DNA from: Theocolax elegans
Lineage: Eukaryota; Arthropoda; Insecta; Hymenoptera; Cerocephalidae
NCBI GenBank assembly: GCA_026168455.1
Contig: CM047431.1
Location: forward strand, 19,381,547 to 19,445,546
Reading direction: 5' to 3'
Length of the DNA: 64,000 bases
Every line of letters starts with the position of its first letter. Positions within the stretch are counted from its first letter, which is position 1. The notes beneath the pieces were generated by a model, which saw only the letters and a list, made by a program, of their open reading frames with translations, did no database searches and was not told where the DNA came from. Made by a program: the position numbers and the translations under genes. Shown here piece by piece: positions 34,257 to 44,747 of this stretch.

Positions 34257-34649
34257 CTATGCACTAGCACTATAAAGTTTATTGTTCAAGTTCTCTTTAC
34301 AGTTGATTTCGATGCAATCGGCATTCTGCTCTGCTTGAAGACGTCCATCCTTATGGCGATCAGCTGATCGCGCTCCAGTCGCAGGTTTTGTTGTTGAGTC
34401 GATTTCAACGTGAATACCGAGCGCTTTTCCTAATTCTATGTAGGCGTCTACTTTTTCGACGTGATTGTTCGCCTTGTGCGCGTGTAAGCAATCGTCCAGG
34501 ATATTGCGCAATCGCTTCCGGAATCCTCCGCGTTGACGACGAGCCTTTAGTTCGCGGCTACCGATAGTCAATTTGAGCGCGTCGGATCGACCGGTATTTA
34601 GCGATTCGTTTATTGACTCCGAGTCCGATTTCGCAGCGGGTAGCGACAT
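34257..34649 (-). CDS. Gypsy ORF3, 130 residues, unknown function
   Basis: This frame begins with MSLPAAKSDSESINESLNTG, overlaps the end of pol by about 40 nt, and lies in the -1 frame relative to pol. It encodes a basic stretch (RELKARRQRGGFRKRLRNIL) followed by an acidic or neutral helical part (VEKVDAYIELGKALGIHVEI). There is no signal peptide or membrane segment, so it is not an envelope protein. GC content is like gag and pol, and no stop interrupts it, suggesting it is or was used. Its role is unknown; the basic region might bind nucleic acid (inference). Translation could use a second -1 shift or re-initiation at its ATG. Confidence 0.6.
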   Translation of the reverse strand: MSLPAAKSDSESINESLNTGRSDALKLTIGSRELKARRQRGGFRKRLRNILDDCLHAHKANNHVEKVDAYIELGKALGIHVEIDSTTKPATGARSADRHKDGRLQAEQNADCIEINCKENLNNKLYSASA

Positions 34650-37600
34650 GGTTGCGTGTACGCCACTCGATTCTCTGCGGCTCTCCTTGCTGCTTCTGCT
34701 TTCGTTGGCCGTCCTCTTCGGCGCTTCGGTGTGGCTACTTGCGGTAAGAACCCTCTGTCCTGAAGGTTATGTGCGTACGGTTCGGTCGGTAGCAAGGGGG
34801 CTACAGCGACGTATGGAGCAGCTTGAGACTCCGCGGCGTATGATGGTGTAGTAAGTTGAACGGACGAGTACGGATACGTCGTCGCGATCGGGTACGAGAG
34901 CAACTGCGGTGCTTCGTACGACGGCAGCGGCTGGGGCGCTGCGAGGTACGGGGTGGTGGAATACGGCGCGCACACTGGTGACGGCAACAACTGGGGTGCT
35001 GCTCGCGGACACGGCAGCGAATGAGGCGCGTATGTATGCGGAGGCGACGGAAGGGCCGTGCGCGGTTGCTCGTGAATCGTTTCTACCAGTCCAGGTAAAA
35101 CAGCTGCGGTCGAGACGCTCGGCGAGAAAGCAGGACTGCTGCTCGAAGCGTCGGGACGACAAGTTGGTTGGCTGCGATCGTATGCACTTGTTGCGCCGGT
35201 AGGCGGATCGGCTCGCTTTAAGTTGGATATATGTAGCTTGATATTTTCCTGTCCTGGTCGTTCAAGTACATATACGTCCGGGCTGTTGACCTCGAGAATG
35301 CGGAAGGGGCCGCTCCATCGGTCTGCGAGACTCGCGTTAAATCCTTCGGAAGCGTTGGATTGTACGAAGTTGGTAATGTGCACCCACTCGCCAGGCTGTA
35401 GAAGAGCGGGCGCGTCGACGTGTTGACCGATTTTCTCTGACTGATGCTGTCGAGCTCGATCGATGCGAATTTGCGCGTCCTCGTTGTAAGACGTTCGTTC
35501 TCCGGGGCGAGGTAAATTTCGTCCGAAAAGCGCGTAACTCGGTGTTTGTCCTGTCCGGGCGTTCTGACGTCGTCGCAAGCTGAAGAGAATCGTTGACAAG
35601 TCCTTGTCCCAATCTCGATGTTTACGGCCACGTAATTTCAGTCGCATGCCTTTCTTCAACTCTTGGTTGCGGCGTTCGGTTGGGTTACCCTGCGGATGGT
35701 ACGACGGAGTTGTATAAGCTACGGCTCCCCAATCTTGACATCTTTTCTGCCAAGCGGGACCGCGGAACTGCGGAGCGTTATCGGAAAGCAAGACGCGTGA
35801 ATACCCCCACCGCGCAAACACCTCGCGCTCAAGAGTCTCTGCGATCGTCGTGATTTCGGCATTTGGTACGGCGAACGCCTCCGTCCAGCGCGAAAATAAG
35901 TCCGTGGCAACGAGAAGGTAGCGCTTTCCTCGAGCAGTCCTCGGATACGGGCCCATGAGGTCGATCGCGACGGTGTCCCAAGGTTCGAAGGGTTCTCGAC
36001 ACTTTTGCTCGCCTTTCGATATAGGCTTCGATGCCTTGGAGAGCGCGCACTCGGTACACTGGGCAACTGCGCGTCGCACGTCCTCGCGCATGTGTGGCCA
36101 GAAATGCGTTTCTCGCGTCGCGCGTAATGTTTCTTCTGTCCCTGGATGATTGGAAAGCGGATCGTCGTGAAAGTAACGGAGTACGAGCGGACGACAAATC
36201 TCGGGTACATATATGCGAGGAGAATGTTCATTTTCCGTTACATAGTATGTATTGTCGAAGCACTCGAGTCGTTGACTGGGCTGTAGATATTTTTCGAGTT
36301 CGTGTAGATCGGGCGGCTTTTGATGTTGCGCATCGATGATACGACTTCGTAAATCGTATGCAGTCATAGACGCGAGGCGGAGATTTTCTTCCTGCGGTAC
36401 GGTCTTTACGGGAGGTAATAAGGCTTCAACTTCGTCGTCTACGTTATTCGAGTAGACCTCGTCGCTTGGCTCGCGAGACAGTGCGTCGGGGAGCTCGTTC
36501 TCTCGACCCGCTACGTGCTCTATAACGAATCGAAAACTGCGTAAGTACATCGCCCAGCGGTGCAACTTTCCCTTTCCATCTTTCGTGTTATCGAGCCAAG
36601 TTAGTGCCTTATTGTCGGTGCGTAGAACAAACTGTCCGTCTTCGAGAAGTGGCTTAAATTTACGGAGCGCCCATATGATCGCAAGGCACTCTTGCTCGTT
36701 GGAATGATAACGTTTTTCCGTTTTCGTAAATTTAGCCGAGGCATATGTAATAACGCGCCGTTCGCCTTGTTCTCCGAGTTGATAAATTACGGCTCCCATT
36801 CCCGCGGCACTCGCGTCGGTTTGTAAATACATTATTTTGTTACGGTCGGGCCGGTAGAGTTCAAGCGGTGCACTAAACGCTTTTTTAATGTCCTCGAACG
36901 CTTGCTGGGTTTCGTTAGTCCAACGCCACGGCTTATCGGCAGCGAGGAGCGCGGTTAACGGAAGGGCGATCTCAGCGAATTTCGGAATGTAATCGCGCAG
37001 CCAGCCGCACGTGCCAAAGAATTTGCGCAAATCCTTCTTGTTTTGCGGGATCGGGGCGTTCAAAATCGCGTTGACGTGTTGAGGTTTCGCTGCGTTACCT
37101 TCGGTCGAGACGATGTGTCCAAGATATTCAAGCGACTTTTTGCCGAAGAAGCACTTTTTTAATGCACACGTTAGACTATAAATGCGAAGCCGCTCGAAAA
37201 TTAATTGTAAATGTTTTATATGCTCTTCCCACGTGTCCGAATACACCAAAAAGTCATCGAGATAAGATCGCACGAACTTATTCGCGAATCCGCACAACAC
37301 ATATTGTTCGATAAACGAGTTAAAGCATCCAGGCGCGTTTTTTAGTCCGAAGCACAGAACTCTCCATTGGTAAAGCGCACCATCGGGCGTCATGAACGCA
37401 GTGTACGGACGCGACGACTCGGATAATGGAATTTGCCAATATCCGCGCTTTAAATCGAGAGTCGTGAATATATTTGCGGTTCCGACGTCGCGCAACACTT
37501 CGTGCATTCTCGGCAGATTTTGCGCGGTGTCTTTCGTTATTGAGTTTAACCGTCTAAAATCGACGCAAAAACGCAATGTACCGTCTTTCTTATCACTCAT

Positions 37601-38260
37601 CACTATCGGCGAACAATACGGTGACGTAGAGGGTTCGATCATTCCGTCCGCGAGCATTTCGCGCACTTGCTCTTCAATCGCGAGTTTCTTCGTGGGCGAA
37701 TAGCGGTACGGGAAAAGTCGAAATGGTGTAGTATCGGTCAGTTCGATAGAATGTTCGATAAACTTCGTTTGTCGTAAAGGTCCGTTCGGGAAAAATACGT
37801 CCGCGTATTCCGCGATCACGTCCGCGAGTTTGTCCTTGTGTTCGTCGGGAAAACCGTGTTGTACACTCGCGAAAAAGTCTGCTGTAGGTTGTACACTTTG
37901 CACAGGTTTCGAACCGTCGCGGTTTAAATACACGCGGTATCGCGTCGTGTTACCGAAATATATACAGTCTAAGTCGTGGTCGTGTATGACTCTCTCGTCT
38001 TTGAGCCAACGACGTCCATGTGTTACCTCGGTCTCGAGATCGTCGCACACATAGAATTTCACTAAGTTTTCATAATTACCGATTCGCACTGGTAATTCGC
38101 ACACTCGAGTAGTTAACATGGTCGAGCCGCGTCGCGCAAGATTAATCGTCCGATTCACTGTTAGCCCTTTGGTGTCTTTGTTTATAAATCGCGATCGTAT
38201 AAAGCAGTCACTTGCACCTGAATCGATAAGCGCACTAGTTTCCACTCCGTTCACTGTCAT
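34610..38260 (-). CDS. pol: Gypsy Pol polyprotein (protease, RT, RNase H, integrase)
   Basis: 1216 residues from the first Met, all domains intact. Protease: LIDSGASD (D13). RT: TTLDL (D269) and YLDD (333-336). RNase H: LQTDAS (D482) and D549. Integrase: zinc H698, H705, C735, C738; catalytic D767 (VAIDLMG), D827 (LLSDNAP) and E862 (NPTERRN), a 35-residue D-E spacing; WSGPF of a GPY/F-like module at about 982. The tail is Pro-rich and ends with KRRRGRPTK and YPLRNRTRSQ. The frame is open upstream of the Met (RGRFCPDNPIDSSAHFTG) and overlaps the end of gag in the -1 frame, so expression by -1 frameshifting is likely. The polyprotein copies the RNA into DNA and integrates it. Confidence 0.95.
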   Translation of the reverse strand: MTVNGVETSALIDSGASDCFIRSRFINKDTKGLTVNRTINLARRGSTMLTTRVCELPVRIGNYENLVKFYVCDDLETEVTHGRRWLKDERVIHDHDLDCIYFGNTTRYRVYLNRDGSKPVQSVQPTADFFASVQHGFPDEHKDKLADVIAEYADVFFPNGPLRQTKFIEHSIELTDTTPFRLFPYRYSPTKKLAIEEQVREMLADGMIEPSTSPYCSPIVMSDKKDGTLRFCVDFRRLNSITKDTAQNLPRMHEVLRDVGTANIFTTLDLKRGYWQIPLSESSRPYTAFMTPDGALYQWRVLCFGLKNAPGCFNSFIEQYVLCGFANKFVRSYLDDFLVYSDTWEEHIKHLQLIFERLRIYSLTCALKKCFFGKKSLEYLGHIVSTEGNAAKPQHVNAILNAPIPQNKKDLRKFFGTCGWLRDYIPKFAEIALPLTALLAADKPWRWTNETQQAFEDIKKAFSAPLELYRPDRNKIMYLQTDASAAGMGAVIYQLGEQGERRVITYASAKFTKTEKRYHSNEQECLAIIWALRKFKPLLEDGQFVLRTDNKALTWLDNTKDGKGKLHRWAMYLRSFRFVIEHVAGRENELPDALSREPSDEVYSNNVDDEVEALLPPVKTVPQEENLRLASMTAYDLRSRIIDAQHQKPPDLHELEKYLQPSQRLECFDNTYYVTENEHSPRIYVPEICRPLVLRYFHDDPLSNHPGTEETLRATRETHFWPHMREDVRRAVAQCTECALSKASKPISKGEQKCREPFEPWDTVAIDLMGPYPRTARGKRYLLVATDLFSRWTEAFAVPNAEITTIAETLEREVFARWGYSRVLLSDNAPQFRGPAWQKRCQDWGAVAYTTPSYHPQGNPTERRNQELKKGMRLKLRGRKHRDWDKDLSTILFSLRRRQNARTGQTPSYALFGRNLPRPGERTSYNEDAQIRIDRARQHQSEKIGQHVDAPALLQPGEWVHITNFVQSNASEGFNASLADRWSGPFRILEVNSPDVYVLERPGQENIKLHISNLKRADPPTGATSAYDRSQPTCRPDASSSSPAFSPSVSTAAVLPGLVETIHEQPRTALPSPPHTYAPHSLPCPRAAPQLLPSPVCAPYSTTPYLAAPQPLPSYEAPQLLSYPIATTYPYSSVQLTTPSYAAESQAAPYVAVAPLLPTEPYAHNLQDRGFLPQVATPKRRRGRPTKAEAARRAAENRVAYTQPCRYPLRNRTRSQ

Positions 38261-38304
38261 CGGGAGGTACTCAGCTCGAGCGCCTGTAAAATGCGCGGAC
38301 GAGT

Positions 38305-39474
38305 CTATTGGGTTATCGGGGCAGAACCGGCCGCGGCGGTCTCTGTCCCGCGTGCGTTTCCCGCTCCTGTGCGACGGGGATTGTGCGGACAGTCACGATG
38401 CCAATGCCTTTCCGGGCAATAGTTACAACGCGGCAGATTTTGCTGTTGAGCTGCTGCTGCGGGCGCATGTTGCGCTCTTGGTGCAATCGGTGCACTTGAT
38501 ACGTGAGTAGTTTGGATTTTTGGCGCGAAATTAGGCGCGGTCGGAGCAACTCGGCGAAGCGTACTTTTCTCCTCAGCTTCGTCCTGATCAATCTGCACGG
38601 CTCTTTCAATAAGCTCTTCGACTGTTTCAAATCTTGACGAGCGCAGTAATTTACGCGTAGAGCCACGTAGCGATTCGATTAGAACGGCGATTAACTGCTC
38701 CTCCGTAGCGTCTGGTAGTAAGCGACGAGCGAGTAAATGACGCTGCTCAAGAAAGAGGCTTGTGCCTTCTTTTTCACTCTGTTGCTGTCCGTAGAGCTTA
38801 GTCGACAGCTTCATGACAACGGTTTGGGACGCATATTTAGCGCGCATAAGCTCACAAAATCTATCCCACGTAAAATTTAAACTCTTGTACACGGCCCACC
38901 AACGAGCCGCATCGTCTTTCAGAGCGCGCGAGGCTAAACGGACGCGTGCGTTTGCATCGGTGTTATTAGCCGTAAACACTGCCTCGCACTCGCGAATAAA
39001 TACGTTCGGATCTTCGTGATCGCGACCGGAAAACTCTGGAAGCTCAGGCGTCCCGACGGCTACTGCGCGTAAAATGTTACGTAATTCCTCCATAATGATG
39101 ACTTGGGGAGGTCGATCGACAGGCGGCTGTCCTTCTGCCATGGGCTCGTATGGTTGGTTTTCGACTAATTCGTTGATTACTTCTCTTTCTATATGCGCGT
39201 CGTGCCTTTGTAGATTTTGCTGACTGTTTGAATCCGAATCTTCTGAGGATGATAATTCCAATGGCGGGAGCACTATTTCCCTCGGTCGTCCTCTTCTGCG
39301 TTTAACCGGATTCGAAACGCTTGGAAATGTAGATGTAGAAACGTCGAAGTGTTGGTCTCGCGAATGACTTCGCGTGCGACGTGGTGAAATAAATTGGGCG
39401 CCACCGACTGTTTTATGACTATCGGAAGTCAAAGATGTATTTTGTTTTCGATCTTTTGGCGGCGTACGTAGCAT
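38305..39474 (-). CDS. gag: Gypsy Gag, 389 residues
   Basis: The N-terminal 90 residues are Ser/Thr-rich with a basic KRRRGRPRE that resembles an AT-hook. The middle shows the retrotransposon Gag core (PELPEFSGRDHEDPNVFIRE ... DDAARWWAVYKSLNFTWDRF). One zinc knuckle lies near the end (CNYCPERHWHRDC, C350-C362) with spacing C-x2-C-x3-H-x4-C, one residue shorter than the usual x4. It ends 47 nt before the first Met of pol, but pol's open frame overlaps it. Gag forms the particle and binds genomic RNA. The start at 39474 is the first ATG after the PBS in this frame. Confidence 0.92.
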   Translation of the reverse strand: MLRTPPKDRKQNTSLTSDSHKTVGGAQFISPRRTRSHSRDQHFDVSTSTFPSVSNPVKRRRGRPREIVLPPLELSSSEDSDSNSQQNLQRHDAHIEREVINELVENQPYEPMAEGQPPVDRPPQVIIMEELRNILRAVAVGTPELPEFSGRDHEDPNVFIRECEAVFTANNTDANARVRLASRALKDDAARWWAVYKSLNFTWDRFCELMRAKYASQTVVMKLSTKLYGQQQSEKEGTSLFLEQRHLLARRLLPDATEEQLIAVLIESLRGSTRKLLRSSRFETVEELIERAVQIDQDEAEEKSTLRRVAPTAPNFAPKIQTTHVSSAPIAPRAQHAPAAAAQQQNLPRCNYCPERHWHRDCPHNPRRTGAGNARGTETAAAGSAPITQ

Positions 39475-39584
39475 GACTCAACTCATGGCGTGAGATCGAA
39501 ACGCGTCCGCGTGTTCAAAAATGCGATTTCGCGATGCGTCGTTTTTTTTTTTTTTTTTTTCTCGGAACGGAAATGCAATTTCGA

Positions 39585-39602
39585 GCCCCACGTTGGGCGC
39601 CA
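39585..39602 (-). other. tRNA primer binding site
   Basis: The minus strand reads TGGCGCCCAACGTGGGGC three bases after the 5' LTR. TGG at its start pairs with the CCA end of a tRNA. I cannot name the tRNA from memory. Confidence 0.75.
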
Positions 39603-39605
39603 ATT

Positions 39606-40410
39606 TGACTTCAACCCAGAAAGGGTTGGTCAAAGGAAAGGGGTACGCTCGCCAAGTAGGTTTAAGGAGAGGTTAACTAAATTAACAAAACTTTTAATTA
39701 TTAAAATATATGCGGCTCAGGGCGGTGTATACATACAATGAGAATGCGGTGTATAAGGACACGCGTTCGCGTACGCGCACAATGTCGAGGAGGACGAGGT
39801 GGAGGCACTCTACGATGTCGCTGCTAAGCGCGAGGCGCTAGGGAAGCGGTCCGTTCGTAAAGACTTGAGCGTTAGCGTTAAACGCAATTCGCTTTCCTCG
39901 GTCTGTCTCCAGTAATAAGTCTGGCGTGAAACAAAGAAACACCCAACAAATTCGCCAAAAGCGCAAGACGCTGGACAGCGGAGTTTGTCGGTTTAGCACT
40001 AGCGCGGACGCGCAATATGCTTGTGTTTTGCCTCGAGAAGGTACGAGAGCTCGTACGAAGTATTACGATAACGCGGCGCGAAACTCGGACGAGTCAGGTA
40101 CGCGACCGCTTGAAAAGCGAGGAGTTGTTCGTCGTTCGAGGCGTCGGACGAGAGTCCCCGTTTCGCGGGGCCGATCGGCGCGCGCGAGAGGCGGCGCAGC
40201 GGCGGCCGCTCGATGCAGCGAATCAGCATCGAGGAGTTCGGGTCACATGTTCTGAAAGGGGAAAGGTCTTTCTTCGCAAAGACCGACGGGTAAATTCGGC
40301 GATTTTGACGACCGTTAGAAAGAGGAGAATTGTTTATTTACTTCTTTGTAATATTTTCTTTACCAAGCGCTTCTTATTTTTTTCGTGAGTGTGCGAGCGC
40401 GCACACGTCA
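39606..40410 (-). repeat. 5' LTR of the gypsy element
   Basis: Same length as 33133-33937; I see about three substitutions (e.g. 33509/39982 A/G, near 33873/40346 G/T, and one A/T near the PBS-side end). Confidence 0.93.
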
Positions 40411-40875
40411 AATGCATTTTATGAAAAAAACAGAGTAACCGTAAACTTGCATTCAAACAACATAGCACTATTATTCTTCAATAATTCTAAAATATACTAT
40501 TTAATGTTAGTTACTGATACTTTTCAATCTCTAAGCTGCTTACAAACCCGAAACAGTAGGTATAAGCAGTTATACCTGTTATATAATTGGATAAATACGT
40601 GAAACTTTTTATAATTCCAATAAATCCAATTTCCAGTAATCCAGTAATGTACAAATAAACAAATATCTTTCTATCTGTCTACTTATCTTTTAATTAGAAA
40701 AATTATTTCTCTTAGCTACATAGGTAGAAACGCCGTTTTCCACTATTTTTGTTTAATATTAACTGGAAATTATAAATTTCTTATCAGATTAATTCCTACA
40801 GAAAACTGATATCTAGGAAAGTTTCCTTTTTAAATTATCTATCTTTTTTATACAGGGAGATCCAGAAACATAGGT

Positions 40876-40926
<51 letters not shown>

Positions 40927-41815
40927 CGGTTCAGAAAATTAATTCAAGTATAACCCCGTCGGAATTTTTAAAACATATTAATTAGGTGAGGCGTAATTAA
41001 TTTTTGAAATGGGCCAATCAGAGGCCGGATTAGAGAAGAAAGTTGTACGACGTTGCCGCGCGAGACTACTGCAACAAGTGAACGAGCGAAGCGGCCGAGG
41101 CGCCTGAACATAGCTAATGCGTATAGCAGAAGCCAAGATCGCGAAAGCGAATGAATCGCAAAATATATTTTACGAGATTGATTGTATCAATAAAATGTAC
41201 AATCAAGGAAATGATTTTTATTTAAGTTTGAATTAGACCGCAGACTAATAAATTCATTACTACTATTATTAATTTATTTACTAAATCTATGATATGCGTG
41301 CGTTGTAAATATGAGATTATTACAGTTTTTAATCTCATCGTATTTACATTAATTTATTGAAACCTTTATAACGAATTTTAAGACAATAAAATTTTGAATT
41401 AAATTAAGTTTTGGGTACAATATAGGCAATAAATACATTTACCATAAAGATATATCGCTACATATTGGAAATATATTGGTTAATTTGGCAAGTATAATGG
41501 CAATAATATTGCTAGTGAAATAATTCCTAGTGCGTGTGAAATGAAACTTAGCTCAAGCCTCAATTCTCCGCTTCAAAAACATAATGCCACCGCGAACAAA
41601 TAAATACCTGAAACTTATTAAAATTCCAATAAATCCAATTATATAACAGGTATAACTGCTTATACCTACTGCTTTGTGTTTGTAAGCAGCTTAGAGATTG
41701 AAAAGTATCAGTAACTAACATTAAATAGTATATTTTAGAATTATTGAAGAATAATAGTGCCATGTTGTTTGAATGCAAGTTTACGGTTACTCTGTTTTTT
41801 TTCATAAAATGCATT
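40411..41815. repeat. Inner arms and centre of the split foldback
   Basis: 40411-40592 pairs with 41638-41815. The centre holds (TA)n at 40880-40922, then a GC-richer stretch (40940-41110) with GCCGCGCGAGAC and GAGCGAAGCGGCC. No gene is seen. Confidence 0.7.
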
Positions 41816-42305
41816 CACTCTCTTTTTTTAAGAAATTTGCCTAAAAACACCATAACTTTGTCTGAAATGCTCTGCCGCACTCAAACTTTGCACCATTTTG
41901 AAGGTAATTAATCATCGATGAATTAGATTCTTGGATGGCTAAAATATTTTTGATCGTACAACCCTTTTTTTTATTACAAAGGTTTTTATTAATTATAACT
42001 ATATTCAATGTGTTAAACTAATGTAAATGAAATATTTCAACAGATTCTTCTTGAAATTTATAAACTTTTTCAAATTTAATCTATATAAGAAAAAATTGAT
42101 AGATTTTGAGTTATTAAGTGATAAAAATGGCCAATAAGTCATTTTTTTCAAAAAATTCGATTTTTTGATTGGTTACAGCTCTGGTACTAATTGAAATTTA
42201 GGTCTAAAAATTTTAGTTACACTCTATTCAAGTAGTTTTTTACTGATTCTATACATTAAAACAAAATTCTATTTTTTAACTGGATCACTTCACATGGAAT
42301 CTCCC

Positions 42306-42476
42306 ATATATATATATATATATATATATATTGCAAATCAGCGAGAAATCAAGAAAATAATATCAAACCTTTAAAATGTAATTTTATCTACATGTGTTCT
42401 CAGAGTGTCCCATCATCGTTGACTTACCACTCGTAAGCTCATTCACATTTTCATAGTCTTGACAACTTCTTCAAAT
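42306..42476. other. (TA)n and AT-rich DNA after the foldback
   Basis: A TA run at 42306-42332 follows the foldback end; nothing else is recognised. Confidence 0.6.
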
Positions 42477-43767
42477 TTACCCATAGTGTCCGCATCGTGT
42501 TGTTACTATGTTCGATCCATCTGGTAATCGGCGTCTACGATTTCCCGATGATGAAGCTTCAATACCGCTTGCGCTTTCCAATACGCTTCTGTTGCGGCGA
42601 GTAGCAGCTAGTGATCTCGAGAATTCATTTAATTTAAGGCTAAAATTTATAAAGTATACAATTATGTTTATTTAATGATAATTTGGATAATCGAGATTTA
42701 AAAATTCGCAAATTAACACGAATCTTTCATTTAAAGTTTACTTTAAAAATATCCAATCTTAACATAAAATCAATAATTTCCAATAAATTATAGAAAATCT
42801 TTTAAAAACTTAATTCACCTGTACTATTTTAAAATCTTCGATAGTTTTAAATTTATGGAGATATTCTTACAATTTAGTGTCAACAAGAAGTTGAACTAAG
42901 TACTTATAATACTTGAAAAACGCCCAGAATTTTTCCAGTCCATAAACTTGATCTAAATAAAATTAATTTAAATATTATAAACCTATGTTTTATTTACAAA
43001 GATGATTTTAATCTTTACAGCAATATTTTTTTATTTAATTTTTTTAATAATATAATTCAATATAACAATTTCAAAACATAAATTTTATTTGTACCGTATA
43101 ATACAATTTCTATCTAAAAATCCTAAATATATATCTTATGTAGATAAATGCACTTACCGCTTTTATCATTTTTCGCTGTTTCCACTTCAAAATCTTTATA
43201 AAGTTGTGGTTTGAATTTTTGTTCTAAACCGTAATTATAAAAAAAATTCAAAACAGACATGTAAACCCATAACAATATCCTTCATATCCTTCACATACAT
43301 CTCCATAAGCTATTGTCCTAAACTCTTCGTACATTAGTGCAATTGAAATTCTTTAAGAGAAATGACCAAAATTGGAAGAGGGTGTTCACCTCTTTCTCCA
43401 TACCAAGGTTTTAACACTCTGAAATAAAAAGAGATTCCATGAATTCTAAAGTGAATGATGACTTTATGTAAATTTTATAAATAATGAATACAACAACGTG
43501 ATTTATGTCAACATGATTTTAAAACATATATTATAATAATCATCATCACATCAGGAATTTATAACTTAGTTACAAAAAGTAAATTCAAGATTTTTTAATA
43601 ACTTACCTTTTAATCAACGTGAATGATATTTATGATACGCTTGTTGAGTGAAACCGTTTACTTTCAATAATGAATGACTAGGATGTTGGAAAGTTGACAA
43701 TGATTGCGGAGCACTACCGTAACTACTAGCTAAGAAATCTTCGTTTGAACTTGTATCAACACTACTT
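42477..43767 (-). pseudogene. LARP1: Decayed LARP1 3' part (DM15 region), four exons
   Basis: Exons with consensus splice sites: 43767-43607, 43418-43158, 42952-42819 and about 42617-42477. They encode SSYGSAPQSLSTFQHPSHSL and NGFTQQAYHKYHSR; VNTLFQFWSFLLKNF, MYEEFRTIAYGD, FKPQLYKDFEVETAK; and YGLEKFWAFFKYYK and FKTIEDFKIVQ. These are the three DM15 repeats of La-related protein 1, which bind the mRNA cap and TOP mRNAs, in correct order. Breaks: TGA where Cys is expected after HSR, a frameshift before MYEEF, a stop after CLF, and TAA in KL*EYL. Exon 4 (NRSVLESASGIEASSSGN) is a less certain match. Introns are kept, so this is a gene duplicate or dying copy, not a processed pseudogene. The upstream part is cut off near the foldback at 44131. 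Confidence 0.8.
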
Positions 43768-43972
43768 CTGTAAATATTTGTTCATACAATATTACTACAA
43801 AAGAATAATTACAGGAGTGCAGTAATGATATGTACAGTGCAAGTTTTCACCGTGTGTGTCGGTCATGATAAGATTTGTCAATTCAACCACAAATTCAAAT
43901 GGCAGGCAGGCACATATTTAACAACAGTATTTAGTATATACAATACATTGTATCTATACGCTTATACCTGGA

Positions 43973-43975
<3 letters not shown>

Positions 43976-44007
<32 letters not shown>

Positions 44008-44008
44008 T
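43976..44008. repeat. (AAT)n microsatellite
   Basis: About ten AAT units within AT-rich DNA. Confidence 0.85.
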
Positions 44009-44130
44009 AATTCCTAATTATCTTATAAATTATCTTTAAATTTAATTATAATGTATTCTACAATTTAAAACATAAATAAAATGTAAAAAAATAAATATTA
44101 CTTACCCTATCAGCTCACAATGTCTTAAAA

Positions 44131-44652
44131 ACGTTTAAATTACGTTGCGGCTAAAACCTTTAAACGTTAGAATTTAATACTTGAACAAATTTGAACTACG
44201 TTCAAATTTGGTTAAAATGTCCTCTTTAATTTTAGGAAAGTAATATTTTTTAACGTATTTCAAACGTATTTTCAACGTTGGATAAACAAAATTATCCGAT
44301 GTATATTATTATGGAGCATGCGCAGTTGTTACTTATCAATTATAGTTATGCGCAATTGTGATTTTTGCACATATAAATAATTTATATTTATGTATATTAA
44401 TTTATATTTATAAATAAATATAAAAATAGTATTTGCGCATAGCTACGATTGATATGTAACAAATGCTCCATAATAATATAAATTGAATAATTTTGTTTTT
44501 CCAAAGTTAAAGATACGTTTGAAATACGTTAAAAAATATTACTTTTCTAAAATTCAAGAGGACATTTTAACCAAATTTACACGTAGTTCAAACGTTTTTC
44601 AAGTATTAAATTCTAACGTTTAAAGGTTTTAGCCTCAACGTAATTTAAGCGT
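44131..44652. repeat. Foldback element, 0.52 kb
   Basis: ACGTTTAAATTACGTTGCGG on the left is inverse to the right arm ending CAACGTAATTTAAGCGT; the arms share AAGAGGACATTTTAACC and pair to a centre near 44390. It separates the LARP1 remnant from the gypsy remnant. Confidence 0.85.
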
Positions 44653-44747
44653 GGTAACTGGCAACTACTCGTAATCCGGAGTTAGACCAATCAGCCAGTT
44701 AGGTTAGAAAGATTAGACGTAACGAGCGAGTGGCATGAGTATAATTA

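Larger units (their letters stand above)
33133..40410 (-). mobile_element. Ty3/gypsy retrotransposon, 7.3 kb, nearly intact
   Basis: Two 805-bp LTRs of the same length, PBS, PPT, gag, pol and a third frame are in order on the minus strand. I count about three differences between the LTRs, so insertion is recent. Gag, Pol and ORF3 are in successive -1 frames and uninterrupted. Its GC content is well above the host background. It lacks an env-like reading frame. Confidence 0.95.
32637..42305. repeat. Foldback element (GGGAGATTCCATGTG family) split by a gypsy insertion
   Basis: 32637-33132 is the inverse of 41810-42305, and 40411-40592 of 41638-41815. Removing the retrotransposon (33133-40410) and one AATG restores a roughly 2.4-kb foldback with arms of about 680 bp around an unpaired centre of about 1 kb. 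Both ends abut (TA)n. Its termini resemble those of the 1815-2811 family (TTCCAYGTGAAGTGRTCC). Confidence 0.85.

Noticed and set aside
34573..38510. Plus-strand frames of 60-130 codons opposite gag and pol
   Set aside because: Antisense by-products of GC-rich coding sequence; no domain or conserved motif.
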